64,000 nt of DNA, taken from positions 2,771,230 through 2,835,229 of the forward strand of contig JAGFMI010000001.1 of NCBI GenBank assembly GCA_021030905.1, given 5' to 3'. This document shows positions 24,401 to 35,600 of this stretch, in pieces (the first letter of the stretch is position 1; each line of letters starts with the position of its first letter). The position numbers and the translations under genes were made by a program. Source of the stretch: Pyrenula massariospora (Eukaryota > Ascomycota > Eurotiomycetes > Pyrenulales > Pyrenulaceae). The notes beneath the pieces are model-generated. The model searched no databases, had not been told where the DNA came from, and was given only the letters and a program-made list of their open reading frames with translations.

Positions 24401-24900
24401 CCGTCAAGGTCATAGAGTGTATCTAATCGCCGATCGAGTGTACCTCCAGCGATCTTTCGCTGGTATGGATTGAGGTTTGGCATGTCCTCTGCAGTTCGCG
24501 CCACCATGATGGCCGTTTCTAAAGACTCACGGGATTGGTCATGTTCGTAGAGCATCGCGTAGTAATCGCTCAAAAGCATATACGAGAAGGGAATCATCTC
24601 ATCTCCATCTGGTGGAGCATCTTGGTATTGCTTGAGGAGGGAAATCGCCCTCTCCAGGTCTGCCACATTATGTCCGCTCTCATACCGCTGTTGTAGCCTG
24701 TAGCTGAGGTTGATAAGGCAGTCACCGCGCTGATTAGGGTGGCCTTCGGCGGCGTACAGAGCATTTTCGGCATGGGCAATACTATTGTCTAGATCGCTCT
24801 GGAACCGGCTCCTTTCGTAGGCTCGTCCAAATTCCTTGCTTAGCTCAAGTAGACTTTCGCTCCTGTCGACATTACTACGAGTCTCAACTCTGAGGACCAT
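21457..24900 (-). CDS. TPR-CHAT domain protein (caspase-like protease fold)
   Basis: An intronless 1,147-residue protein. Residues from about 10 to 700 form many degenerate tetratricopeptide repeats, for example LEQAIEYGRKAASL, LDEAIELYRSSIAEE and LDNAIYWSQKAVNLVPE, each ending with counts such as 'xxxLG' and 'RY'. A linker with an ERGRG motif (about 700) leads to a C-terminal CHAT domain, a caspase/separase-type peptidase fold. The catalytic dyad appears intact: His near 996 in HFSSHGDP and Cys near 1044 in YLSACCTA, followed by LGSAFQLMGFPAVVATLW. The family is widespread in fungi, and TPR-CHAT proteins act as regulated proteases in some bacterial defence systems. A role in fungal self/non-self or stress signalling is inference. 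The ATG at 24900 is the first in frame. There is no signal peptide. Confidence 0.93.
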   Translation of the reverse strand: MVLRVETRSNVDRSESLLELSKEFGRAYERSRFQSDLDNSIAHAENALYAAEGHPNQRGDCLINLSYRLQQRYESGHNVADLERAISLLKQYQDAPPDGDEMIPFSYMLLSDYYAMLYEHDQSRESLETAIMVARTAEDMPNLNPYQRKIAGGTLDRRLDTLYDLDGGVPLLDERIDLKARLSEDETLKEDQKLHYVDAMSRCLREKYEITKDSRYLDQSIQISRKLLDDTSPDFAEKYQLLSHLSTAIAKKAEADPKLFPDALPESIDLLFQGLKICPDINTKRRGLLMNLMNRYSELFSAKGNLQDLEQAIEYGRKAASLTEEGDDARPMLLQDLAICLKKRYEATAELADLDEAIELYRSSIAEEKQPRDKSMVCQNLSIALRQRYQISAASRDLEEAVVQGQRAIELIPVGHTAPLEALDSLGSAFSDLYRRYNRREDLDNAIYWSQKAVNLVPEESADRGMFTNNLGSKMWAKYKITGSVEDQDEAVRLAREAVRITSTQDTQRPKYVANLGDMLYHIWNEAAPEAKRKEVIEAAISYAKESIALTPENHVHWSDYTTSLAWRLTKVMEEWEELDEAIETFKSAFINQSGSIPTRIEAGRAAGLFLMFRDKWEEAYSLYLKILDLLSLASPRSVSRDDMQARLSGLSNTSTFACGACIKTGGSPEEALAVLERGRGIISGLYMNLRSDNLALAEEYPDLHTEYQATQSALFMPEKSQTGGSASVDMVLERRKLEQKLEELEREIRQKPGFDLFQLAPSAHQLLDLASLGPLTCFNVTRWRCDAFVVTAEKVSLLPLPELTEQEVEANMRKIVGKDRLTNCSVMKRASNNKTLRKIFKWLWQVAVKHVFEFLQLEGKDTDADTLPRIWWISSGPMGLMPLHAAGSQWGKSDQNTTSRAISSYSPTFRALAYARQRARIASRSPDLPPPSILAVPMPTTPSPGWLPLNTAAELSAINTSTKSTSTPITILETPTPTSVLSSLPSHPFIHFSSHGDPNFTDPSLTSLLLHSDDDAQTVARLSVRSLADLSLPHAQLAYLSACCTAQQYRMDLIDENIHLGSAFQLMGFPAVVATLWEADDKAAAVVSGEFYRSFLEGVKDREREVGDVAARSLYKATKVVRERKVGRGEPSDDVIGWGSFVHIGA

Positions 24901-25557
24901 TATGTGGCTGAGGTGGATCGACTTGGTGGAGGCTGATTCCTTTCCTGGAGGATGGTCGACAAAGTTTGATCATTGCTCCCATCTATAAAGAAATTGAATT
25001 TGCTAGCACACCGACCGCTCGGGTCAGCTTTGGAACATCAAATGTCTTACCGCTTTCCAGCGCTGACTTGTGCGTAAGCTTTTGCTCCACTTTCCAATCG
25101 TGAGACAAGAAAGCGTTGGGGGCCAGAGAAGGATCAACATGGTGCCCGGAAATCGTTGAAAATAGAGCTGCCTCACTGGCACGAACGACCTTCCTTGCCA
25201 CAAAGAGCCTAAGGAATGACGCAAACGCTAGATCTTGCTATATTTGCTTTCATTTTGCTGCAGCATTGATCGGGTCAGGGATGTGCAAAAATTTAGGGCG
25301 TCCAAGGAAGCGAGGCATTTGACGCTGCCAAGCCAGGCAGCAGCCTAGGTTCGATCATTTGATTTCCTGGACAGGATTGAGGCTCTGCAAGATACCTACA
25401 GTTCTCATGGTAATTTACAGGGTATTCTTAAATAGTTACATTAAGGTTTCTACCATGCTTTACTCCTTCAGCTTACATTTCTGGCCTTAAATAGCAAAAG
25501 AACTCCAGAAAATGGCCGCATCCATCAAAACCTTCCCACCGCACTATCCCGTTCCCT
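24901..25557. other. Intergenic region upstream of the TPR-CHAT gene
   Basis: Contains the TPR-CHAT promoter and the 3' flank of secreted paralog B. Short minus-strand frames at 24983-25224 are not joined to the CHAT gene by any good splice site. No gene is called. Confidence 0.55.
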
Positions 25558-26187
25558 TTACCACTGCTTCTTCATATCCTCCCAGTGCTTACTCCCCTTC
25601 ATGTAACAAGTCATCGTCGCAGTCTGGCTCCTCCACGGCTCGGGCACCTTATTCAACCCCGGACTCTCTATCCCGTACAGGCGACACTTCTTATCCCCAT
25701 CTGCGCAATTCAACAGCGTCAGCCCGCAGATCAACCCGGGATCTGGACCAAAGCTGCCGACGTCCCAGTCGTGATTCTTGAGCGACTTCGCCGGCTCGTT
25801 GCCGGTGCGCCAGGTCTGCCAAGACTGCGATGTGTAGGTCCAGTCCGGGCCTTTGAAGTCGAAGAGGTTGCATTGGCCATTGTAGTTATCACCAACGCAG
25901 GTGTATGCGTGGAGAGTCCAGGGGCCGCCTTTGTAGGTCGCTTTGTGGCCTGGGAGGACTTTGCCGGCGCGGGGGTGGAGGTTGCTGGATGAATTTGAAG
26001 ATGGAAGGTCAGGATGGTCCCCATGTGCTCCTGGGGTATCAGAAGGGATACCACGATCAGACTTTAGTGAAGCATCTGCGCCTTGCGGGTTGATGGAGCT
26101 TGAAGAATGGGGTAGTGGTGGAGAAGCGAGGCTAGCTAAAAGGGTATTGGTGATGATCAAGGCGTAGATTTCTACCCAGAGTCTCAT
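25558..26187 (-). CDS. Small secreted six-cysteine protein, paralog B
   Basis: Single-exon secreted protein of 209 residues. The true ATG is at 26187 (MRLWVEIYALIITNTLLASL), a signal peptide. A Ser- and Pro-rich spacer of about 60 residues follows, ending near LHPRAGKVLPGHK, which could be a processed propeptide. The C-terminal half carries GGPWTLHAYTC, C-x8-C, a DWTYTSQSW loop, then DWDVGSFGPDPGLIC, C-x6-C, C-x6-C and C-x25-C, with KVPEPWR before the last Cys. This matches paralog A at 18224-18730 in four of five cysteine spacings counted and in the GSFGPD and VPxPWR motifs. B differs in having the spacer and lacking the intron. Function is unknown. Confidence 0.82.
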   Translation of the reverse strand: MRLWVEIYALIITNTLLASLASPPLPHSSSSINPQGADASLKSDRGIPSDTPGAHGDHPDLPSSNSSSNLHPRAGKVLPGHKATYKGGPWTLHAYTCVGDNYNGQCNLFDFKGPDWTYTSQSWQTWRTGNEPAKSLKNHDWDVGSFGPDPGLICGLTLLNCADGDKKCRLYGIESPGLNKVPEPWRSQTATMTCYMKGSKHWEDMKKQW

Positions 26188-27157
26188 GGCGAGCACAAGA
26201 CAACCAGGAGCCAACAGTCAATTGAATATATTCCACGTCTAGAGACGCAAATTGCCTCACAGTTAACCGTTTTATCCGCCACAGAAAATTCTGGACAAAG
26301 AAAAGAAAAGAAAAGCCATAGGAATTAGTGGTCAGAGGCTGTCCTACTACCAATCCTGGATAAGTCTCTTCGATATGAGTGCACTGGAAATTACAAAACG
26401 CGACATAATGAATAAGTATTGATACCAGAAAGCGGCCAAGATAAGCATGTTGTTATAGCCTATGAATAGGAGGTCAAAGAAATTAGTGACATATCACAGT
26501 AAAGGAGAATTTCTTTGTCCCTTGACGTTCATACGGCTTGTTCTCAACCTACCAAGGCTCATGACGATAGGTTAGCTGCACCTTGAAGTGCTAGTAGCTG
26601 CCCTTAGTACATACTCCTTTTGCATTGTATGTAAATTTCTGATTGCCTTTTTATGAAGCCATCTGCCACGTCTACCAAGAGATGGTTCAAATACCACTCT
26701 AAATTTTGCTTTCTATGGCAGTGCTGATTCTCCCTGTACCAATTATGTATGAAAATGGCATGTCTGTTCGGAAAGCCAGCGAGGCACAGTCATGACTCGA
26801 TATAAGCAATTCTTTAGAAGACAACCAAAATCTGTCAACACACTAAGTACGCTTTTGACGGCGTCTCATCGATCTCAGTTCATCCCATTTATGGCAGTGA
26901 AGGTGGCTGCAATCAAAAAAAGGTGCAGGACTGTTATGAGATGATCGTTGTTGAATAAATATTGATTGCTTAATATCAAACATTGGTGGGAGGGAAGGCT
27001 GGAAACGAGCATGTATTACTGCCTGTATAAATCTACATGGAGGTATACGGGTAGATAGAGTTTTTACGTCTGCTTAGCACACCTACCTCATTAGGTAGGC
27101 TACCTAGAATGGCTGCTCTGTTCGACAAGTATGCATTCCTCGCTCCAAGGACATCCT
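26188..27157. other. Intergenic region, AT-rich
   Basis: Upstream of secreted paralog B and downstream of the second Pth11-like gene. It is AT-rich with only short random frames. Nothing was recognised. Confidence 0.6.
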
Positions 27158-28681
27158 TCAAATGCCCTGAGGCTTACCAACAGTCACTTTAACCTCGGAG
27201 TCCACCCATATGCGGCCGTGGGCCTGACGATAAGAGTCGTTGAGTCCCTCAGTGACGACCGCAATATTGTTGAGCGGGACCGGGTCCTGTCTGGTGCTGT
27301 TCTCGGCATGGAAAAAGTGCATGGCAGACGCATCTTTATCACCATGTACAGAGCCGTCCAGTATATCAAAGCCATGGCTCTTACGTCCATATGGTGGACC
27401 AGAGGTGTTTCTAAAACCATGTTCCTTATCCCCAGAGATTTTTTTCTGTGCCTTGGACAGCTTCTTGAAAAAGTATGGTCCGACTACGGGGAGGCAGGCA
27501 CACACGATTGCGGTAACTTCGGTCGCTGTGGATAGGATTAGAAAGATGACCACTCCATCTGCGCCCGCGTTAGCAAATTTATGAAGCTATAAAGGCTCTA
27601 AATTGCTTACAGCTAGGGTCTCGTTTGTCATCAGTGTCAACGAAGAGCTCAATAATTCGGGCCATGTCCAGAGAACATGCCCTGCAATGTGCGTTAGTTT
27701 TCAACGCCCTGGAAGGGTCGGTGGGTCGACGCATCGCTTACAGAAATCCAATCACAAAGACACAAATCAGTGCAGCTTTTTTAGTTCGACTCAATCGCAA
27801 CTTCAAGATCGACCAGACTGGTAGGATAAGTATCGCCACATCAGAAACTAGACCGGCAATGAGCGGTGCTGCCACATGTGGCGTGCTTGTTGCATTGCAT
27901 TGGCCTGTAATAGGATACGGAGGTTTCACGTGATAACGGCTGTAATATCGCATGAAGTACCATTGGACTGGCCAGCATTGGAAGACGTAGAAGCCGGTCG
28001 CTCCAAAGAACCAAAGTATCACATAGATCCAGTTGGCCCACCAGGCCTTCCTGAACCCTTTGTGATTGACCATGAAAATGCGGCGATAGAAGTACAGTAC
28101 GCTCAACTTGATACTGGAAAACGTTATGCCAGTGAGTACCATTACTATCCAGACATACTAAATCGCCCAATTATCAGCGTGATGACAGTTCTAAGGGTTG
28201 AAAGGAATACCATGAAGGCCGCCGAAAGATTATGGGGCATGTGCGCATCCTCAACGTTGATTCGCCAGGAATGAAGACCCAGCCCATAAGACGTAGCTAA
28301 GTAGAATTCAGATTAGATTTGATCGACAGGGGTGCTCGGTAATGTACAGGTCAATAGACATGCGATACATACGTTGGTCAGCGCCTGTACATAGTTAGTA
28401 GAGACGAGGGGAACCAATTTCGGCTCTGTGCGTACAGTGCCTAGGAAGAGAAACCAGTCTTCTATAAAAATGGACCGGATTGAAAGATTCCGGCGATAGT
28501 GAGTCTTGAGATGTACGAAGAACTTAAGAGGCGCTATCAAGTCGAGGACGATGAGTAGCACCGACAAAGATGTGTATAATGCGGGACGACGGTCCTCATA
28601 GTAAGCAGTTTGCTGAACCGGAGTGAGCGTCATGGCGGCAGTTGCAGGGGTCCTCGCCCCAATTTGCGAGGAAGGAATCAT
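27158..28681 (-). CDS. Pth11-like/fungal rhodopsin-domain integral membrane protein (second copy)
   Basis: A second seven-helix protein of the fungal rhodopsin-domain group. The ATG at 28681 starts MIPSSQIGARTPATAAM. Helix 1 (LYTSLSVLLIVLDLIAPLKFF) precedes IRSIFIEDWFLFLG, the family's ED-W signature. The next exon gives YGLGLHSWRINVEDAHMPHN, typical of the family, followed by SIKLSVLYFYRRIF, WWANWIYVILWFFGATGFY and the TSTPHVAAPLIAGLVSDVAILILPVW helix. The last exon has STATEVTAIVCACLPVVGPYF and a soluble tail of about 100 residues. About five introns are inferred, and reading frames agree across the exons checked. It is only distantly similar to the copy at 14997-16532, so this is not a recent local duplication. 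Its ligand is unknown. Confidence 0.85.
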
Positions 28682-30937
28682 GTCAGCCAGAGCCTTGGAG
28701 CTGAGAAGTATCAAACAGTAGCACTCAGCTCATGGACATGATGTCCATAATCTGGGGCGAAGGAGAAAGATTTAGGAGAGAAAAGTAGGAACAAGATGGC
28801 ATACCGTGCGAATATGTTATCCTCATTTCCTTCTTCGTGAGCTAGCACTAGCCTACTATCTTGGCCATACCAGATGGAAAATCCTTCTTTGGGGGCGTGT
28901 TGATCTGCTGCCTTGCCAAGGATAGCTGTGAGGCTTTGCGCCTATCTCAGCCTGGCAGTTTTCCTTTCTAGGCATTGTACTTAGTATTGGGCAGAAGGCC
29001 ATGAAATGGATCATTCTTGGACATGAGACGCATCAGGCTCTGAATTCTGAATCAGTATACCCTGCACTTACAAGGGTCATTCATTTCCTACCTTTGGCTG
29101 GATACTGAGCCTTCGTACAGGGCAGGCTTTGGAGAGCTGCTAAGGCTCCGAAAGACAAGACGTCGTACGAAGAGGAAGCTAGATTCCCAGCCGGGTAGAT
29201 GTAAGTCTATTTGCCGAGGGCTGTGTTTCAGTCAGCGGCCCGGCCGGGTCGTGAATTGAGGGTCAATTGTCTGACAGGCCCGCATGTATAGGAAATTCTT
29301 TGATAAGGAAAAGGTTTGCAAGCTTGGGTCCTATATTGGAACTTCGCGCAAAGTGCAGCGACCAGCGAATGAGAGCAGAAAAATTGTAGGTAGCCTAGGC
29401 ATCGGCCGATCATTGACGTATGCGGCGCCAGGTTTGATAGTATAGCAATCGTCCTGCAGCTGTGCCTTCCTTGCGCCAGAGACTGACATGGGTGTTAGAT
29501 GGGCGCCACAAATCATCGAAAACAGCCGACTTTGTCCAGGAGCCGACACTGTTTACAGCCGGCCCGCAGTCGCTGAGGCGGCTACGACTAAACATCAAGC
29601 TCCCGAAGACGAAGTTAGATGAAGCTCAAGTACACCAATCTCCCTTTATTTGACATCTGCCTCGTCCCACAGTTTCCTCTTTGCCTACCGCCTGCCATCT
29701 CTTCTAGGTAAAACAAAGGGACAATTGGCTCAGTGCTATATGATGGGCTACTGGCTCTGAGACGATCGGCGATGAGTGTCTCTCTCTCATGCTGCCCGTG
29801 CATAGTGGAGGAGGGGGAGGATTGTAGGCTATTGGTAAGTGCTCCGCAATAAACTAATCCATTTCTTCTTTTCAGCTCCCGCAGCTGCCGACAAGGCTCG
29901 CCAGATCCTCTGCGTCGTACGAACGCAACAATACGTAAGCGGGTGGGAATCAATTCAAAATAGAGAGATGGGGTTTAGTCGCAAAGGCCAGGTTATTAGG
30001 AGACTGCAAGCGTTAGAATGTATAATGTAAGATTCTACTGCTGAATAGCCAGTCGTATGTGAGAGCGTGCTCTGGTGCAGCAAGCGCCTAGAATGAGGCT
30101 ATCCATTGGGCCCGTGCGTTCAAAGGTACGGTTTGCGGCTCTCCCAGGGTAGTGATTCGGGAGATCTGCAGGAACAGGAATAGTGGTGAAAATGACGCAT
30201 CAAAGTAGCCAGTGGCTTGTCTCCATGCTGAGCTATGACGTGCTTTTGACCCAGCGTGCGGAACACTCTAGCAGGTGGAAATTGATCAGCATCATGGACC
30301 ATGCTTTCGGCGTTGGATTCATCCATCCATCCTGCCTGCTTGGTAATGTGGCCCCGGGGTAACGAAGCGGTATCCAACCAACAATGCCACCAGAAGCCGC
30401 AGATCCATGCAATCCTTTCTCATCTGCGACGACTGACCTACCGCGTGCGCCTACTCCATGCTTGACTATCCGGCTGCAGCTGTAGGCCAGCGAATCTGCG
30501 ACAGCCTGCAGTAAAACAGTGACCTGGAATGCCATGGTATCGGCCTGGCCTGCGTATAACGAAGCACTCATATTTTCCCCGACGATGACGCTCTGCGCCT
30601 TTATCCAGGACAGAGATGCAAAAATTCCGTCATTTTTTTCATTTCAAATACTCCCAGTACAATTCCATGTCCTTACATGATACAGGACCATAATCGGCGC
30701 CCCTTACTCAGATTGTTTCCTCCGATCCGTTTCTCCACTCTACAGTGACCAGTCGCCGAGATCGGTGCCGCTTTTAATCTGTACTACATCCGATCTCGCC
30801 TTTCTCTAGCTTCGAAACCGCTCTTTTAATGAGCCTACCAGGCTTCATCACTCTTCGATTCGACTTCTAAATAGCTTTTTATCCTTTGTTGGAGCTTTTT
30901 GAGCCTGACATTGCCGAAAATTTGGTGCTTTTCCACC
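28682..30937. other. Intergenic region
   Basis: About 2.3 kb between divergent genes. Short frames on both strands show no motif, coherent codon use or splice pattern. It should contain the promoters of the Pth11-like gene and the MFS gene. Confidence 0.6.
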
Positions 30938-32674
30938 ATGGCAGATGTGAGCAAAGCTCAACGCGAGTCAAAGGAGCCGGAAGCTAGTGACGAGATCCAT
31001 GTCGCACCCGATCACTCCGCCGAGCATCGGATTCGGCGCAAGCTGGACTTGAATTTGATGCCATTGTTCTTTGTGCTATGTAAGGAACCCAGACATCGTG
31101 GGTAGCTAGCATCTAATCTAGCTCTGTAGACATGTTGGCTTTCATAGACCGCAGCAACATTGGCAATGCTAAGATCGCGGGTATGGCCAAGGACCTGAAG
31201 CTAACGTCACATCTCTATTCGCTCTTGACCACGATATTCTACATATCCTACGTTGTCTTTGAGTTCTCTCTGCTACTCTGGAAGAGGTTCCCTCCTCACA
31301 TCGTGGCCACAGTCGTGGTCTTTGGCTGGCATGTAATGCTACTGATATAACCAATGAATCTACACGCTTACATGATCTCGGTAGGGGTTTGCTCGCGACT
31401 GTGCAGGCCGGTGCTCAGAGTTGGGGTGGAATGATGGCCATTCGTTTCCTCCTTGGAGCATTCGAGGCAGCATATGCGTAAGTGCGCAAGTAGTGCCTGA
31501 ACAATAGGTGATGAGGGCTGAATGATTGAACAGGCCGGGCATAATATACCTTCTTTCATTCTTCTATCTTAGACGAGAAGTTGGATTTCGCTGCGGCCTC
31601 TTTGCCTCGGCCGCTCCACTCGCCTCTACTTTCTCCGGGGCTTTGGCATATGGTATAACTAATGGACACTCCAGTCTTCCCAATTGGAGACTCCTACTTC
31701 TGGTAGAGGGCTTGGCTACCCTTGCTATGGTTCCATTTGCCTTCTTTTTCATTCCAGATTCTCCAGACAAGGCAAAATTTCTACACGTTGATCAGAAAGA
31801 GGTTGTCAAAGATCGTGCTGTCCGTCAGACTGGGGTTGTGGACAGAGTCGGAAGCCTAGACTTTAAAGATCTGTTTCTTGCTCTCATCGATCCTATAGCT
31901 TGGCTAAATGCGGTACGCCGATCCATAGTTCATTTCTGGATACGAAATTCCGTATGTACCCTGCTGACGACATCTAGCTCATGTACTTTAGTGCAAACGT
32001 GAGCTATGCCAGCTTGCCTCTATATCTTCCGACCATCTTAGAACAAATGGGATTTTCAAGCATCAACGCACAGGGCCTCTCTGCACCTCCGTATTTCGTA
32101 GCCTTTCTGTCAGCCATCATTACAACCTACGTCGCAGACAAGACCAGCCAGAGAGCCTTCATGCTCATGGCAACCTCCGCGGTCGGTGGAGTCGGCTATG
32201 TCGTCCTTGCAACGGTCAAAACCGTCGGCATTCGCTACTTCGCTACCTTCCTAGCTGCCGCTGGCGTCTTCTCTACAATTCCCAACATCCTCGGCTGGAC
32301 TTTGAGTAAGTCCAATCTACCCTTCGTAATCGATCCTTCCTTTTCCCTGACCCCCGAAACCAGATAACCAGGGAAGCGACACGCGGCGTGGTGGAAGTCT
32401 CGTGCTCATTAACCTCGTCGGCCAATGCGGTCCCATCCTCGGCACCTACGCCCTCTTCAACAAGTCCAGCCAAGCTCCTCGGTATGTCATGGGTATGAGC
32501 GTCTGCGCGGCTTTCATGTTCTTCACGACACTGTTGTCTGTGGCCTTGAGAGTATTAGTAAAGCTGAAAAATCAACGGCTGGAACAGAAATACGGAGCAG
32601 ACGTTGATGACAAAGGGGAAGAGGGCGCTACCGCGGTTGAGAACTATGGGCCGAGTTTTCGATATGTATTGTGA
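30938..32674 (+). CDS. MFS transporter, Dal5/TNA1-like family (second)
   Basis: Plasma-membrane organic-anion importer of the fungal Dal5/TNA1 type. The start codon at 30938 sits in a strong context (CCACCATGG). Six exons give about 470 residues. Exon 1 ends LNLMPLFFVL, and exon 2 opens YMLAFIDRSNIGNAKIAG, the family's first-helix motif. The second intron appears to use a GC donor: the exon ends GTCTTTGGCTG before gcatgt, and the acceptor at about 31384 restores WGLLATVQAGAQSWGG. Later motifs are RFLLGAFEAAYAPGIIYLLS, FRCGLFASAAPLAS, FIPDSPDKAKFL, NNQGSDTRRGGSLVLINLVGQ and the closing FRYVL. No adjacent catabolic enzyme is visible, so the substrate is unknown. Confidence 0.9.
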
Positions 32675-35600
32675 GGTTAGTATCTGGGAGTGCAGGTGCT
32701 GGGAGCGCACAGTCTCCACTATTATGTAGTCATTCTGCACTATGTCGCAATATGTGCACGTACGTGGTTGATCCTCTATATCCGCTTTATTGCTAATATC
32801 TACAGCACTCTACATTTTCAAGCGTGAACGGCAGCAATCTTCGAAACGGGCTCACAGGGTGGAATACACCCGTAAGTATTGCCACTCCCTATTCCAAGGA
32901 ACAACAGCGGCCTTCATCGTACCACGAATCATCTCTCACACCAAAACCCACGCCATCTATCCTAGAAACTCAAATAAGGACGGCTAACGCTCTACTCTTC
33001 CTCTAGTAATCGGACTACCGCCTCAGTGACAGCGCATCCAGTTCTGAAGGGGAGAGAGGCCCTCCTACATAGCATCCTTGCTTGTCTATGGCCCTTAGCA
33101 ATCAAGTGGAGACCCGCAGGGACTATATTGTCTCTATTATAATAATAAGAAAAGAGGACTATTGTTAGATTTTAAGGGAGAGAATAATATGCTATATCTA
33201 GACCTCCACTTCGATGCTGTGACCTAAAATCTTTACTACGCCACCATGCTATATTATCAAAAATACCTATTTTATATTCATACCTCATACTCGGCAAAAT
33301 AGTACAGATACATACGTCATAACTCGACGCACTACTCGCTAACCCTTACATTTTCGCTATAACACAGCATGAGTTTGGAGACAACATCCTTGCTATTCCT
33401 AGCACGCTAAACGAGAATGAACTCAGATAGGCAGCACGAGGGGGCTCCAATCATAGAGAACGAAATAGTATTTATTTACTTCTTCCTCTAACCTCCCTTA
33501 GGCACCCCCATAGGCATCCTTTGAACGTCTTCGTAAGGACTTCTATGGGTACACCTATAAATGTCCGTGTTGGCACCCTCGTTGAATATCACATATTTCA
33601 TTAAGATGCACCATGGCATTATACGTAAGTACTGAACTTTTCGTGCTTACCACCATAGTTTTGTTCAAAGTTTGTGGATATCTTAAGAAGGTGCCTACAA
33701 GGGTCTTTAAGCTCGTTTAGGGATGCTTGTGGAGATGCTTACAGGGGTTGCTCAGGTAAAAATTGTAGCTGTGTATCGCTCGCTTAGTGAGGGCTCTGGA
33801 ATCGGTGAGCTCACCCAGACCTCTGGCTAAAGCAGCTATCATTCATCCACCAGGATTTAAATACATTCAGAGAGCTGGTTTTTGTCCGCTAGTAATCGGG
33901 TATTTTAGCCTGAGAACTTTAAATGTCCCTTTGGTCAACTTTAGCCGGTGATACCCAGATGCCCAGTTTCGGGACCCAAGGGCGCCGAAATGAGCCACCC
34001 GGAATGTATCGGGTGGCGACTTCGCAAACGAAGTCGCTGTCGGCAGGCCTTCCAAACAGCTACACACCGTAAGATATATGGGCAAGCGTTGCTACTGTCT
34101 ACAACCTGCAAACACGCGCAAATGAAGCTTTCAAGATACACAGAAATATCTATCTCGATGCTATCCTTGGTGTTTCACCTTTAGTGAATGCTCGGGTAAG
34201 CCCATAAGCCCTTTCTCGTGGGCTTGTTTGTAGCTGATGGAGCCCACCCCCCGACGCTTGCCTTGCCCTTGCTGTTGTTCATCCGCATGCTCCTCTACCT
34301 GCTCTTGCTCTTGGTCCGGGGGCTCTTTCGGTTGTAGATCTTGTTGTGCGCAGTATACAGGTATACATACGCGGATTGGGCTTGCAGATTGAGTCCAAGC
34401 GCGCAATTTCTCCGAGGACGAGAGCTTGTACACATCATTGCCAATTTTTTGGACGTCGATTCGTCGTCGTCAACGCTAGATATGAGGCCGTGCATAGATA
34501 TGTATCCAGAATAATGAATCAGCCCGTTCCCGACCTCGAGATCGAACGCGTCGACGAATGTATGGACATGGAGCCGGAAGATTATAGGCCTACGGCACAT
34601 ATGGAGCTTGCTGATTGGAAATTCCTTGGGCCGAGGTATGCAACCAGACTTCCATAGTTAACAAGCGAGGATGGGGATGACGAGCCCCCTTCTAGCAAAG
34701 ATGAAGGTTTTGAAGAGCTAGAGTATCGGGCGTGAAGAACCGAGCGTTCGAAAGCGAAGTCTCAGTGAAGCGCGCAAAGATGAGCAGGTCGTGAAGAAGG
34801 CTTTTAAGTGATTATCAACGAAAGATTCGGATGTGATCTGGGAATGCCCCAGTGGTTTGGAGCCATGTGGAAGAATTGAAACGAGAGGGAAAAGGAGCAC
34901 TAAACTTACTTTGGCCCGAGTTAATGTACTAGTATACTCCATACGTCTTACTCCTGATGGTTGCGTTCGACACTCTTTATTACAATATAGGAGCCTTAGC
35001 GCGGACAGCACCCGTGCAAGTCCCTGCTCATTATTGTGTGGACGCCGAAGTGTGGCCCTGGCCTCCTTGGTGAACATCTCGCTCTTCCGCCGTTCTAGGT
35101 CGTTGACCCATTTACAAGCTCCTCGTATAAAACGACGCTAATTTGGAATAAGTACTACGATTCTCTGACCACCACCTTCACTTTCAGATCTGTAGCGCAG
35201 TAGCTGCAATGGAACGGCTGTAGGCGTTCTCAGCGTGTCTTTTCGACGCATACGGTGATTGGCACGTTTTCAAGTGCCATCCTGTTGCGTTTGGTCTGCA
35301 CTGAAGAAAATAGTTGGGTTCCGGTTTCCCAGCACTCGTATGCAGGCTTGAAGAAGCCAACCGGGGAAGGATGAAATAGGATGCAGTAAGCATGTGGAAA
35401 GACATTCTTCTTGGGACGTGAATTGTTATACCCAGAGTGCTATCTGCTCTATCAAGTCGCGGGAAGAAGGTGTCTTGGTTGTTGTAAACACCGAGCCTCG
35501 GAGATCTCTGGGCATTCTGTTCGGAGGGATTTGGGCCTAACACGGTTAAGCTTTGCGCCACTGGCCTCGGGGTCGCGAAACTCATTCTCCACCCTTTTGG

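Noticed and set aside
24983-25224. Upstream exon of the TPR-CHAT gene
   Set aside because: No in-frame splice to the long frame was found, and the ATG at 24,900 is adequate.
34346-34738. Small acidic plus-strand gene in the AT-rich block
   Set aside because: Joining its parts needs an intron of about 30 bases, too short for this genome, and no family motif is present.
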